Assembly: GCF_000382225.1 (NCBI RefSeq)
Contig: NZ_KB907800.1
Location: 124,001-188,000 of the forward strand
DNA from: Hymenobacter aerophilus DSM 13606
Lineage (GTDB): Bacteria > Bacteroidota > Bacteroidia > Cytophagales > Hymenobacteraceae
Length of the DNA: 64,000 nt
Reading direction: 5' to 3'
Shown: positions 23,903 through 33,115 of the stretch, piece by piece
How the letters are laid out: each line of letters opens with the position of its first letter
How positions within the stretch are numbered: the stretch's first letter is position 1
The notes under the pieces: model-generated
Seen by the model: the letters and a program-made list of their open reading frames with translations, nothing else
Told to the model about the DNA's origin: nothing
Database searches by the model: none
Made by a program: the position numbers and the translations under genes

Positions 23903-25272
23903 TGGTTCCGGCTGCCATTTTGCACCAGGTACACTCCCGGCTTCAAATGCTCAACCGACACTATCACCTGCTTCTGCCCCGCCGGAAAGCGGGCGGTCTG
24001 CATCTGGCGGCCCAACGCGTCGCTGATGATAATGACGTCATCTGCTAAAGCAGGCCGTTCCAGCGTGATATTGCGACGGGCGGGGTTGGGCCAGAGGCGG
24101 AGCCGGGCCGCGGCCGGAGCGGTGGTAGCCGTGGCTACGTAGGCGCGGTTTTCGAGCACCAGAATCCGGTCGTCGGTTGGGGCGGGGCTGTTGCGGCCGT
24201 CGCGGTTGCTGGTGCCCACATACACCCGGCCCTGGGGCGAGACGCAGATAGCCCGCAGCCGGCCGAAGCCCGTGAGGTAATCGGTGCGGGTGGGAATGGC
24301 GTCGCCGGCGGCGTTGAGGGCCAGGTCGGTGAGGCGGCTGCCTTTCAGCGACGCCAGCAGCAGGTGGTTCTGCCAGCCCGGAATGGCGGGCGAGTTGTAG
24401 TAGGTGAGGCCTGCCACGCCCAACGTGGGCGTCCAGGTGGTGAGGGGCTCGCGCACGTTGTTCTGGGTACAGAAGGTCTGCTCGGCGGGCTGGTTGCAGA
24501 AGCCTTCGACAGTGGGCCAGCCGTAGTTGCGGCCGGGCTCGATGAGGTTCAGTTCGTCGTCGTTGTTGGGGCCGTGCTCCGAGCTATAGAGGCGGCCGCT
24601 GGGGCTGCGCACGAGGCCCTGGGGGTTGCGGTGGCCCAGCGTGTACACCGGGCTGCCGGCGGTGGGATTGTTGGCCGGCACGCTGCCATCGAGGTTGAGG
24701 CGCAGGATTTTACCGTTGAGCGAGGCCGGGTTCTGGGCCTGGGGCTGCTGCTGGGCGTCGCCGGTGCTCATGAGCAGCGTACGGTCGGGCAGGATGAGCA
24801 GGCGCGAGCCGCTGTGGGTGCTGGTGGCCGGAATGTTGCCCAGCAGCACCAGCGGGGCCCCAAGCGTGCCGTTGGCGTAAGTCAGGCGCACCAGCTTTTC
24901 GAGGTAGATGCCGTTTTCGGTGTAGTTGTACACCACGTACACGTAGGGTGAAGTGGCGAAGTCGGGGTGCAATGCCATGCCCAGCAGCCCGCCTTCGGAG
25001 GAAGTAGCCACATCGGCCAGGGTAATAAGCGGCGTAACGGCGCCCGTGGCGGGGTTTACCCGGCTGATACGGCCGCCGCGCTCAGTCATCCAGATAAAAT
25101 TATCGGGGCCCCACACCAGCTCCCAGGGTACCGTCAGGCCGGTGGTTAGGGCCGACACGGTGACGGTGGTGGCGCCCACCGGGAAAGTAGTAAGCGCTGG
25201 CAGCGGCGTTTGGGCAGCCAGGGGCGTGGCAACGAGTAGCAGAGCGGACAGGCAGTTGTAAAGGCGGTTCAC
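23884..25272 (-). CDS. PQQ-dependent sugar dehydrogenase-like protein with T9SS sorting domain
   Basis: The 462-residue protein starts at GTG (MNRLYNCLSA) with a signal peptide ending ATPLAAQ. A six-bladed glucose/sorbosone dehydrogenase domain follows: TTGLTVPWELVWGPDNFIWMTERGG, EGGLLGMALHPDF, THSGSRLLILPDRTLLMSTGD, LGHRNPQGLV and RNYGWPTVEGFC. The last 75 residues are a type A T9SS domain (RLRLWPNPARRNITLE ending LKPGVYLVQNG). It is therefore an exported, cell-surface or secreted quinoprotein oxidising sugars (family knowledge). The C-terminal LVIW and stop codon lie within palindromic element 8. Confidence 0.88.
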   Translation of the reverse strand: MNRLYNCLSALLLVATPLAAQTPLPALTTFPVGATTVTVSALTTGLTVPWELVWGPDNFIWMTERGGRISRVNPATGAVTPLITLADVATSSEGGLLGMALHPDFATSPYVYVVYNYTENGIYLEKLVRLTYANGTLGAPLVLLGNIPATSTHSGSRLLILPDRTLLMSTGDAQQQPQAQNPASLNGKILRLNLDGSVPANNPTAGSPVYTLGHRNPQGLVRSPSGRLYSSEHGPNNDDELNLIEPGRNYGWPTVEGFCNQPAEQTFCTQNNVREPLTTWTPTLGVAGLTYYNSPAIPGWQNHLLLASLKGSRLTDLALNAAGDAIPTRTDYLTGFGRLRAICVSPQGRVYVGTSNRDGRNSPAPTDDRILVLENRAYVATATTAPAAARLRLWPNPARRNITLERPALADDVIIISDALGRQMQTARFPAGQKQVIVSVEHLKPGVYLVQNGSRNQRLVIW

Positions 25273-25395
25273 GTTCAGGGCTTTTAGTGAGCAGGAGCAG
25301 GTTCAAAAGATAAAGAAAATGAACGACTTACAGCCTCCTGCTTTCACTTTTGCCGCTGTCTGCCGTTCTTGCTCCCGCATAAACTGCTACTACTC

Positions 25396-25830
25396 ATGTT
25401 CACCGTTAGCACCGACACTGCCCGCCTCGACGTGGCCCTGATTCACGAATACCTCAGCCGGCAGTCGTACTGGGGCTTGGGCATGCCGCTGGAAACGCTG
25501 GAGCGGGCGCTGGCCAACTCGCTCTGCTTCGGCCTCTACGGGCCCGATGGCCGGCAGGCGGCCTTCGCGCGGGTGGTTACCGACCGGGCCACCTTTGCCT
25601 GGATCTGCGACGTGTTCGTGCTGCCCGAGTATCAGGGCCGGGGCCTGGGCAAGCAGCTTGTGGAGGCTGTGATGGCCGAACCCGAACTGCAGGGCGTACG
25701 CCGCTTCATGCTCGCCACCCTCGACGCCCACAGCCTCTACCGCCGCTTCGGCTTCCAGGATTTACCGAATCCCGAGCGGTTTCTGGAAATCAAGAAGCAG
25801 AACCCGTACGGGGTGCCCACAGGTAATTAG
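25396..25830 (+). CDS. GNAT family N-acetyltransferase
   Basis: The 144-residue protein starting at ATG 25396 (MFTVSTDTARL) shows the GNAT core: ARVVTDRATFAWICDVFVLPEYQGRGLGKQLVEAVM. That holds motif A with the acetyl-CoA pyrophosphate loop (Q/R-x-x-G-x-G/A). After it come a beta-5 strand FMLATLDAHSLYRRFGF and the C-terminal helix. The tail, NPERFLEIKKQNPYG, is typical of a widespread small GNAT subfamily. Substrate unknown; cytoplasmic. Confidence 0.9.
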   Translation: MFTVSTDTARLDVALIHEYLSRQSYWGLGMPLETLERALANSLCFGLYGPDGRQAAFARVVTDRATFAWICDVFVLPEYQGRGLGKQLVEAVMAEPELQGVRRFMLATLDAHSLYRRFGFQDLPNPERFLEIKKQNPYGVPTGN

Positions 25831-25941
25831 TGGCTACCTAAACGGCGCCCGCCAATGGGCGTTGTTTTGTTTTTTAGGATAGGCAATGTGTTTTATTCAA
25901 TTTTTTTTCTTCAATGTAAAAATCAATATATTAATTGCAAA

Positions 25942-26364
25942 ATGAATCTACACCTTATGAATTTTTACTCCAAACATCTTCATGTGCTACAGCGCCTGCA
26001 CTATTTCACATCGAAACACAATCGAATTCCTTATGCGCATGTAACCGCTATAAGTAGTTTATTGATATACACAAACTTGTATTCACTTTATGGAATACTG
26101 ATGCAATTGAACGTCATCCCTGATTTTATAAACAGTAAGGCTATTGTGGTAGTAATATTGAGCATTGTAGCCATTGTGAATTATTATGTATTTATCAGGC
26201 ATGAATCTTTCGATGATTTCTCTATATACAAAGTCAATAACCGGGATATTTTTCTAAGCATTGTTTATGCCGTCACAACAATTACTTTGTTCATTTCTGT
26301 TGCCAACCATAATCGTGAACGGATAAGTAATATCCGCACAGCGGACAAGACGATTACGAAATAG
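25942..26364 (+). CDS. AT-rich hypothetical membrane protein
   Basis: From ATG 25942 the product has about 140 residues; the frame stays open to 25855. Three hydrophobic segments are visible (about residues 35-55, 65-85 and 105-123), followed by a charged tail. The whole stretch 25870-26364 is markedly AT-rich and uses codons such as ATA, TTA and AAT that are rare in all neighbouring genes. This implies recent acquisition or a decayed foreign gene. No family recognised and no mobile-element gene adjoins it. Confidence 0.5.
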   Translation: MNLHLMNFYSKHLHVLQRLHYFTSKHNRIPYAHVTAISSLLIYTNLYSLYGILMQLNVIPDFINSKAIVVVILSIVAIVNYYVFIRHESFDDFSIYKVNNRDIFLSIVYAVTTITLFISVANHNRERISNIRTADKTITK

Positions 26365-26391
26365 CCTTTTCTTCCGGTATCTGTTCTTCTC

Positions 26392-27009
26392 ATGCAAACC
26401 CGCTGGAACACCTTAACAGTCGCACTCGTAGCTGATGCCGACATCCGCGACGCCACGCACCGGCAGCTCTTGGACGCTTACAGCGGCCCGGCTCGCCATT
26501 ACCACAACCTGGACCACATCCAGGCGCTGCTTGGCACTGTGGAGGAGTACGCCGATTTGATACAGGACCGGGAAGTAGTGGAACTGGCCGTGTGGTTTCA
26601 CGATGCGGTGTACGACTACCTGTCCTCCGAAAACGAGGCCCGAAGCGCCGCGCTGGCCCGGCAGTTTCTGGCGCACTCTACGCTCAGCGCCGAGCGGCAG
26701 GCGCGGGTGGCTTACCTGATTGAGTGCACTGCCCGCCACACCGCGGCCCACGCCCCGGCCTCCGACCTCGATTTCTTCCTCGACGCCGACCTGCGTGTGC
26801 TGGGCGCCGAACCGGAAATTTATGCGGAGTACGCCCGCCAGATCCGGCAGGAATACCGGCTGGTGCCCGCCCTGCTCTACCGCCGGGGCCGCCGCAAGGT
26901 GCTCGAACAGCTGCTCGCCGCACCGGCGCTGTACCGCACTACCGATTTTCAGGCACGGTTCGAGGCGGCGGCCCGGCGCAATTTGCGAGCGGAACTGGCG
27001 GAGTTGTAG
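26392..27009 (+). CDS. HD-domain metal-dependent phosphohydrolase
   Basis: The 205-residue protein has the HD-superfamily metal ligands: H in YHNLDHIQALL near residue 40 and the WFHDAVYD motif near residue 69. A later H region (ARHTAAHAPASDLDFFLDADLRVLG) carries further acidic and His residues. It matches the predicted HD phosphohydrolase group common beside bacterial nucleotide-metabolism genes. Real substrate unknown; probably cytoplasmic. Its stop (TAG 27007-27009) lies inside the left arm of palindromic element 9. Confidence 0.82.
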   Translation: MQTRWNTLTVALVADADIRDATHRQLLDAYSGPARHYHNLDHIQALLGTVEEYADLIQDREVVELAVWFHDAVYDYLSSENEARSAALARQFLAHSTLSAERQARVAYLIECTARHTAAHAPASDLDFFLDADLRVLGAEPEIYAEYARQIRQEYRLVPALLYRRGRRKVLEQLLAAPALYRTTDFQARFEAAARRNLRAELAEL

Positions 27010-27091
27010 CGCGAAGCTTCCGCTTCGCGCGTCGTTGAACGACGACGTTGGGCAGTCAGCAATGGTACGCGAAGCGGAAGCTTCGCACTAC
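27006..27091. repeat. Palindromic element 9 (GCGAAGCTTCCGC arms)
   Basis: The left arm GTAGCGCGAAGCTTCCGCTT pairs with a right arm that is its complement except for one base. The centre holds GTCGTTGAACGACGACGTTGGG and, on the minus strand, TTGCTGACTGCCC. It provides the stop codon of the HD-domain gene. Confidence 0.87.
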
Positions 27092-27160
27092 GGCCGTGAT
27101 GCGGCGCAACGCCACAAACCGGGCCGCGTCCCTTATCTTCCGAAACGCAATTCCTCTCCT

Positions 27161-29623
27161 ATGACCCACCGTTACCTGCTGCCGCTGGCGGCGCTGCTGC
27201 TGGCCGGTTCGGCCCGGGCCCAGCAACTGGCCCCGCTCACCGTCGAAAAAATTATGCGCGACCAGGCGCAATGGCTGGGTACTTCGCCCAGCAACATTTC
27301 CTGGGCCGACGATGGCAAGGCCATCTACTTCAGCTGGAACCCCGAAAAGGCCCGGCGCGACTCGCTCTACCGCATTGCGCCCGGCGGTGGCACGGCCCGC
27401 AAGGTGAGCCTGCGCGAGCAGGTGGGCCTGCCGGCCACCGAGGGCGAGTACGACCGAAAGTTTACCCGCAAGCTCTACGAGAAGGGCGGCGACATCTACC
27501 TGCTCGACCTGAAAACCCAGCGCATCCGGCGCGTAACCAACACGGCCGAGCAGGAAACCGACCCGCACTTCGCCCTCCAGGACCAGGCCATCAGCTACGC
27601 CCGCGGCGGCAACCTGTTCACCTGGGACCCGGCCACCGGCGAAACCGTGCAGCGCACCGATTTCCGCAAGGGCAACCGCCCGGCCAGCGGCAGCCCTACT
27701 GATAAGAGCGAAAAGTACCTGAAGGCCCAGCAGCTGGCGCTGTTCGACGTGCTGCGCGAGAAAGACCAGGATGCCAAGGCCCGGCAGCGCCAGCAGAAGG
27801 CCCTGGCCAAGCTGCGGCCCAAGGCCATCTGGCTCGGCACCCAAACCGTGCGCAACCTGCGCCTCTCGCCCGATGGCCGCTACGTAACCTACACGCTGGT
27901 GCAGGAGCCGACGGCCGCCAAAGTGGCCCTGGTGCCCGATTTCGTGACGGCTTCGGGCTTTACCGAGGACATCAACACCCGCACCAAAGTGGGCGCCGCC
28001 CAGACGGCTGCCCAGCTAGGCCTCTACGATGTGGGCCGCGACACGACCTTCGTGCTGGGCTACACCGAGCTGCAGGGCCTCGACGAGCAGCCGGCCTACC
28101 GCAAGGAGTACCGGCTGAAGGCCCAGGCGCCCGCCCCCGCCGATTCGGCCAAGGCCGCTAATAAAACTCAGGCGGCCAAAACCACCAAACCGGCCACCGA
28201 GCTGCGGCGGGTGGTGCCCTACGGTCCGTTCTGGTCCGACGACGGCCGCCACGCCTTCCTCGTCATCCGCAGCGCCGACAACAAGGACCGTTGGATTGTC
28301 GGTCTTGACCCTTCGACCCAGAAAATAAAGCTGCTCGACCGCCAGCACGACGACGCCTGGATCAACGGCCCCGGCATCGGCTACGGCGAGGGCAACGTGG
28401 GCTGGCTGCCTGATTCGCGCCAGTTGTGGTTCCAGAGCGAGGCTACCGGCTACTCGCACCTCTACACCTACGACATCGTAAGTGGCCAGAAAAAGGCGCT
28501 GACCAGCGGCAACTTTGAGATTCAGAAAACCCAGCTGAGCCGCGACGGCAAAACGTGGTACCTGCTGGCCAACAAAACCCATCCCGGCGAGCAGCACCTC
28601 TACCGCATGCCGGTAAGTGGCGGCCCGCTCGTGCAGCTCACCACCCGCCCCGGCGGCTACGATGAGGCCACGCTTTCGCCCGACGAGAAAACCTGGGCCC
28701 TGCGCTATAGCACCAGCAACACGCCCTGGGAGCTGTACGTGATGCCCAACAAGCCGGGCGCCAGCATGCGGGCCCTCACCCACTCCACCACGCCCGAGTT
28801 CGAGAGCTACGCCTGGCGCCAGCCCGAGGTAATCGAGTACAAGGCCCGCGACGGAGCCGGCGTGTACGCCCGCCTCTACCGCCCGGCCAGCCCCCAGGCC
28901 CAGGGTCCGGCCGTGATTTTCGTGCACGGCGCCGGCTACCTCCAGAACGCCCACAAGTGGTGGAGCAGCTACTCGCGCGAGTACATGTTCCACAATTTGC
29001 TGGTGGATAAAGGCTACACGGTACTCGACATCGACTACCGGGGCTCGGCCGGCTACGGCCGCGACGTGCGCACCGGCATCTACCGCTACATGGGCGGCAA
29101 AGACCTCACCGACCAGGTAGACGGCGCCAAGTTGCTGGCCGATAAATACGGCGTCAGCCCCCAGCGCATCGGCATCTACGGCGGCTCCTACGGCGGCTTT
29201 ATTACGCTGATGGCCATGTTCACCCAGCCCGACGTGTTCAAGGCCGGGGCCGCCCTGCGCTCGGTTACCGACTGGGCCCACTACAACCACGGCTACACCG
29301 ATAACATCCTCAACGAGCCCTACAACGACTCGATTGCCTACGCCCGTTCGTCGCCCATCAACTTCGCCGCCGGCCTCAAGGGCCACCTGCTTATGTGCCA
29401 CGGCATGGTCGATACCAATGTGCATTTCCAGGACATCGTGCGCCTGACCCAGCGGCTCATCGAGCTGAAAAAGGAGAACTGGGAACTGGCCGTGTACCCG
29501 GTCGAGAACCACGGCTTCGTGGAGCCCTCGTCGTGGACCGACGAGTACCGCCGCATCCTCAAGCTGTTCGAGGCCAACCTGAAGCCTGCCCCGGCCGCCG
29601 GTAGCGGAGCCGGCGGGCAGTAA
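27161..29623 (+). CDS. S9 family prolyl oligopeptidase/DPP IV-like peptidase
   Basis: The start is ATG 27161 (MTHRYLLPLAALLLAG), where a signal peptide begins; the longer upstream frame overlaps the HD gene and is spurious. In this 820-residue periplasmic or secreted protein, an N-terminal beta-propeller (repeats such as FWSDDGRHAFLVIRS) precedes an alpha/beta-hydrolase domain. The catalytic triad is visible: Ser676 in GIYGGSYGGF, Asp751 in HGMVDTNVH and His784 in VENHGF. The family cleaves peptides after proline or removes dipeptides. A strong terminator follows at 29651. Confidence 0.92.
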   Translation: MTHRYLLPLAALLLAGSARAQQLAPLTVEKIMRDQAQWLGTSPSNISWADDGKAIYFSWNPEKARRDSLYRIAPGGGTARKVSLREQVGLPATEGEYDRKFTRKLYEKGGDIYLLDLKTQRIRRVTNTAEQETDPHFALQDQAISYARGGNLFTWDPATGETVQRTDFRKGNRPASGSPTDKSEKYLKAQQLALFDVLREKDQDAKARQRQQKALAKLRPKAIWLGTQTVRNLRLSPDGRYVTYTLVQEPTAAKVALVPDFVTASGFTEDINTRTKVGAAQTAAQLGLYDVGRDTTFVLGYTELQGLDEQPAYRKEYRLKAQAPAPADSAKAANKTQAAKTTKPATELRRVVPYGPFWSDDGRHAFLVIRSADNKDRWIVGLDPSTQKIKLLDRQHDDAWINGPGIGYGEGNVGWLPDSRQLWFQSEATGYSHLYTYDIVSGQKKALTSGNFEIQKTQLSRDGKTWYLLANKTHPGEQHLYRMPVSGGPLVQLTTRPGGYDEATLSPDEKTWALRYSTSNTPWELYVMPNKPGASMRALTHSTTPEFESYAWRQPEVIEYKARDGAGVYARLYRPASPQAQGPAVIFVHGAGYLQNAHKWWSSYSREYMFHNLLVDKGYTVLDIDYRGSAGYGRDVRTGIYRYMGGKDLTDQVDGAKLLADKYGVSPQRIGIYGGSYGGFITLMAMFTQPDVFKAGAALRSVTDWAHYNHGYTDNILNEPYNDSIAYARSSPINFAAGLKGHLLMCHGMVDTNVHFQDIVRLTQRLIELKKENWELAVYPVENHGFVEPSSWTDEYRRILKLFEANLKPAPAAGSGAGGQ

Positions 29624-29650
29624 GGCCCGGCCTACAGCACATTCAGAATA

Positions 29651-29685
29651 AAAAACGGCGACAGGCTGAGCCTGCCGCCGTTTTT
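29651..29685 (+). terminator. Intrinsic terminator after the S9 peptidase
   Basis: A stem of AAAAACGGCG-CAGGC against GCCTG-CGCCGTTTTT with a 3-nt loop and a T5 tail lies 28 nt past the stop codon. Confidence 0.85.
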
Positions 29686-29715
29686 ATCTTTTGCCTCCAA
29701 TTAGTTTTCCCAAGT

Positions 29716-30966
29716 ATGCCGCCCACCCTCAGCCGCCTCATTCGTTACACCCTGCTGATACTGGCGGCCACGGCCTCGTTCTGGTTTTCGCCCGCCCCGC
29801 TCACCGACGACGAGTACTGCGGCACCTACCTGCACCTGACTTCCTTCGCCGGCTTCACGGCCAACTGCGACGGGTTCGAGTACATGGAAAGCGCCCGCTA
29901 CCCGGCCCGGCTGCTGTAGCCGCGGACGGTGCGCCAGTCGCGGCCGCTGTACGTGCTGTTGGGCACGGCGGTGGGCTACCCGATTAGCGGGGCGGTGCAA
30001 GGCCTGCGGGCCGGCGGGGTGCTGCCGGCGGCCGTTGTGGCCAAGCTACCGGCCAAGTACCAGCCGCTGCTCGGCTTTTACATCGGTTACGTGTTGCTGA
30101 ATTTTGGGCTGCTGTTGAGGGCGCTGCTGTTATTTCGGCACCTGTACTACCGCCTCACAGCCGGGCAGGGCCCGCCGCTGGTGCTGGCGGCCCTGCTGGT
30201 GTTTCTGGTGTCGAACCAAGTAACTAAAGCCTTTTTCTGGACGGTACATCAACAGATGCTCACGCTGCTGGTGCCGCTGCTGCTGCTCTGGCTGGTGTTG
30301 CAGCTGCGCGAACAGCCGCGCTGGCGGGCACTATTGCCGGGCCTGGCGCTGCTGGGCGGTTTGTTGGCCCTGGCCTATGGCAGTTTCGTGCTAATGCTGC
30401 CGGTGCTGCTCTATGGCCTCTGGTTGGCCCGCCGCGGGCAGGGTTTTGCTGGTCTGGCCGCCCGGGCACTCTGGCTTATTGGCCTTTTTGCGCTGCCTAC
30501 GCTGCTTTGGATGGGGCTGCTGAAACTGCACGGCGTAGCCTACTACAACCACGAAACTGAAGCCTACCAGCAGCTCGTGTGGCTGCGGGGCCTGTGGCAG
30601 CAGCCGCTACCCGGCTTTCTGGCGTTCGTCGGGTCCAACCTCACCCGTTTCGGAGCCACGCTACCGGCCATTGCACCGTTCCTGGCCGCCGCGCTGGCAG
30701 CAGCTTGGTGGATTCGCAGAACTGGCGCTGCTTGGCCCGCAGGCCTGGCTGAGCTTTTGGGATTAGTCGCACTGCTGACGGGCTTTCTGGCGGCGCTGGG
30801 CTACTACCAAGAGCGCCTCACGTTTACGTTGGTGCCGCTGCTGTTGCTTGTGGTAGGCCTGGCGCTGGTCAGGAGGGCAACCCGGCGCCGCGGCACAGTG
30901 CTGGTACTGGCCGCGGCGCTGGGCTGGCACATCTGGCAGGCAGTCAGTTATGGTACCTTCTCTTAA
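29716..30966 (+). pseudogene. Polytopic membrane protein (GT-C-like) with an in-frame TAG
   Basis: One continuous frame runs from ATG 29716 to TAA 30966, broken only by TAG 29917-29919 after RYPARLL. It resumes with PRTVRQSRPLYVLLGTAVGY. A CAG-to-TAG change would explain it. The restored 415-residue protein has an N-terminal helix, a loop with DDEYCGTYLHL near residue 30, and about ten further hydrophobic helices, resembling GT-C glycosyltransferases (inference from the acidic first loop and topology). Independent initiation at GTG 29929 might still make the larger part. No clear partner gene. Confidence 0.72.
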
Positions 30967-31071
30967 TGGCGTAATAGTGAGTGCGGGTGAAAGGGGAACG
31001 GGCCGGAGCCCGAGTCGGTCAAGTCCGGGTAAACCAGTAGGTTTGAGCATCCTTTCACCCTTTCCTACTAT

Positions 31072-31995
31072 ATGAACCCACTTTACTACCAACCCTCCGG
31101 CCGCTTTAGTGTAGGCGGCATTGTACTACTGCTGCTGGGCGGCTTAGTGGCCGCCGTGCCGCTGGCTTTCGCCTATACCTACGCGGTGTGGTACATCCCT
31201 TTTATCTACCTCAACTTCTTTTTCACCCTGATTTTCGGCTGGGCAATCGGCTGGGTGCTGCAGAAGCTGGTGAAGTCGGGTCACCTGCGTAACCCCACCC
31301 TGGCCGGACTGCTGGGCGTGGTAGTGGGCCTATGGGGCTGGTACGTGCAATGGTGCGTGTACATCACGCTGTTGGCGGGTGCCGGCGAAGTTGAACAGTT
31401 CGGCAGCCGCTTTTCGGTGGCGCATACCTCTTTCGACTTCAACTTCTTCCTGGGATTTCTGCTCAGCCCCGGCGAAACGTTGAGTATCCTGCCCGAGTTG
31501 GCGGAGAACGGCACGTGGAGCCTTTTCAAGATGAATGTGAGCGGTGTTTTGCTGTACCTGGTATGGCTGGCGGAACTGGCGCTTATTCTGGTTTTCAGCT
31601 GGATTTTGCCGATGAGCAAAGCCAAAGAGCCTTACTCGGAGGTGGCTGAACAATGGGCCGAAAAAACGGTACTCCCCCACCCCGCCGCCCACTTCGACGA
31701 CCCGGCCGCCACCATCGCCGCCCTCGAAGCCGCCGACTGGAACCACCTGCAACTTCGCCCCGCCCAACTATCGGATACGACTTCGCACGGCCGCCTCAAC
31801 GTCTACCGAGCCCCCGCCGACCCCGATTGCTGCTACCTGTCGCTTGAGAACGTGAGCTTTGAGCTGGATAAGGACGGGAAGTCGTCGGAGAAGACGGCCG
31901 ATGTGCTGGAGTACCTGCGCGTGCCACCCCAGACTTTCCAGGAGCTACATGCCCGTTTCAGCGCCGTAGAGGCGTTAAATCAGGAGCACTCCTAA
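31072..31995 (+). CDS. Hypothetical membrane protein with C-terminal soluble domain
   Basis: In the 307-residue protein, hydrophobic helices lie near residues 14-38, 42-62, 78-98, 115-135 and 155-180. A cytosolic domain of about 120 residues follows (TVLPHPAAHFDDPAATIAAL onward), containing an ADPDCCYLSLENV strand. No family recognised. It follows the interrupted polytopic gene in the same orientation (105-nt gap) and precedes a convergent-gap hairpin. Probably expressed from its own promoter. Confidence 0.65.
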   Translation: MNPLYYQPSGRFSVGGIVLLLLGGLVAAVPLAFAYTYAVWYIPFIYLNFFFTLIFGWAIGWVLQKLVKSGHLRNPTLAGLLGVVVGLWGWYVQWCVYITLLAGAGEVEQFGSRFSVAHTSFDFNFFLGFLLSPGETLSILPELAENGTWSLFKMNVSGVLLYLVWLAELALILVFSWILPMSKAKEPYSEVAEQWAEKTVLPHPAAHFDDPAATIAALEAADWNHLQLRPAQLSDTTSHGRLNVYRAPADPDCCYLSLENVSFELDKDGKSSEKTADVLEYLRVPPQTFQELHARFSAVEALNQEHS

Positions 31996-32013
31996 GCTTA
32001 GATAGCGGAAGTT

Positions 32014-32076
32014 GATTACGAACTAAAGCAGGCCGTCATGCTCAGCATGGCGGCCTGCTTTAGTTCGTAATTAATC
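32014..32076. terminator. Palindromic element 10, bidirectional terminator-like hairpin
   Basis: The arms TTACGAACTAAAGCAGGCCG and complement pair perfectly around a loop TCATGCTCAGCATGG. It sits between convergent genes ending at 31995 and 32084. The arms end T-rich on both strands. Confidence 0.75.
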
Positions 32077-32083
32077 ATACGGC

Positions 32084-32908
32084 CTACAACTGCTTCGTGA
32101 AGCCCAGCCCCGAGTAGGCGTAGCCGTTCACGTTCAGGCCCTGCACCGGAAACACCGAGAGGCCGGTGCGGCTGGTGGTTTTATGCAGCTGCGGCACTAA
32201 TATGCCCACTGCCGCGCCCACCGTATAGCCCAAAATGTTGTCGGAGAGGAAGTGCTTACCGGCCTTGAGGCGGAAGTAGCCCGTGGCGGCCGGCACCAGC
32301 GCCGCCGCGCCCCACACAAAGGTGCGGGAAGCCGAGCCGGGGTGGAAATCGTGGTAGACTTTGGCCGCGAAGAACGTGGCCGCGGCCGTATTGGCCGTGT
32401 GGCCGGCAAAAAACGAGTTGGTGGAAATGTGGCTGGTGCGCTTGCTGCCGCCTTCGGAGCCGTACAGAAAGGGCCGGTAGCGGTACACGTTGCCGGCCGT
32501 GAGCGTGAAGGCGGCATTAGAGGCGGCCATCGTCTGCAGATACAAACCCAGCACCTGCCCGTAGCGGGCGCGCACGTCGCTGTCGAGGGCGAGCAGGCCC
32601 GGCGCCAGCAGCAGCGAGGGGTACACAATCAGGTCGCTGGCGGTTTGGGCGCCGGTGCTGTAGTTGCCCGCCGAGAACCGGTCGAACTTTGGCACGTCCT
32701 GCTTATTGAGCGCGGCCAGCTGCGTTTGGTTGAGGCCGTCCTTTTTGGCAATCAGCAGCAGGCCCACGCCGCTGAGCGCGCCCAGGCCCGCCGTAATGGG
32801 CGCATCGACGGCAAAGCGGGTGCGGTAGGGCGAGGGCGCACGCTGGGCCTGCACGTCGGCCAGGGGCAGCAGCGGCAGCAGCAAAAGGGGAGTAAAACGT
32901 TTTTTCAT
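32084..32908 (-). CDS. PAP2 (type 2 phosphatidic acid phosphatase) family protein
   Basis: The ATG at 32908 (MKKRFTPLLLLPLLPLA) starts a signal peptide. The 274-residue product has the three PAP2/VPPase phosphatase signatures in degenerate form: YRYRPFLYG (KxxxxxxRP region), SFFAGHTA (PSGH), and RLKAGKHFLSDNI (SRxxxxxHxxxD). Helices surround these. It likely dephosphorylates lipid phosphates such as undecaprenyl or phosphatidylglycerol phosphate in the cell envelope. The much longer upstream frame is antisense to metK and not coding. Confidence 0.87.
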   Translation of the reverse strand: MKKRFTPLLLLPLLPLADVQAQRAPSPYRTRFAVDAPITAGLGALSGVGLLLIAKKDGLNQTQLAALNKQDVPKFDRFSAGNYSTGAQTASDLIVYPSLLLAPGLLALDSDVRARYGQVLGLYLQTMAASNAAFTLTAGNVYRYRPFLYGSEGGSKRTSHISTNSFFAGHTANTAAATFFAAKVYHDFHPGSASRTFVWGAAALVPAATGYFRLKAGKHFLSDNILGYTVGAAVGILVPQLHKTTSRTGLSVFPVQGLNVNGYAYSGLGFTKQL

Positions 32909-33033
32909 GTAAACAAAAGTGAGGGTAAGGGAGATGTAGAGCGGTAAACGTAAACCTCGCCCGACGGTTGAGGTCGGGGTTCGGGCGGGCAGCCTGGGCG
33001 AGTCGCAGCCCAAGCCAACCGCCGGAAATCTTG

Positions 33034-33041
33034 TAGCTTTG
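33034..33041 (+). promoter_or_regulatory. -7 promoter box of metK
   Basis: TAGCTTTG matches TAnnTTTG. It gives a leader of about 70 nt containing a stem of CCCTGCCC with GGGGCAGGG (33045-33078), which may be a structured 5' UTR. Confidence 0.62.
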
Positions 33042-33115
33042 CGGCCCTGCCCGGCCATTGGCCGCCGCGGGGCAGGGGCTACCGGCCTCTCGCGTACTTC
33101 TACCTTTCTTAGCTG

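Noticed and set aside
26720..27160. N-terminal extension of the S9 peptidase frame
   Set aside because: It overlaps the HD-domain gene and a palindromic element, and the signal peptide begins only at 27161.
28016..29512. Minus-strand frame (498 codons) opposite the S9 peptidase
   Set aside because: It is antisense to an enzyme with an intact catalytic triad; composition-driven frame.
33042..33115. SAM riboswitch before metK
   Set aside because: The hairpin does not show the conserved bases of the SAM-I, SAM-II or SAM/SAH aptamers; it is kept only as a possible structured leader.
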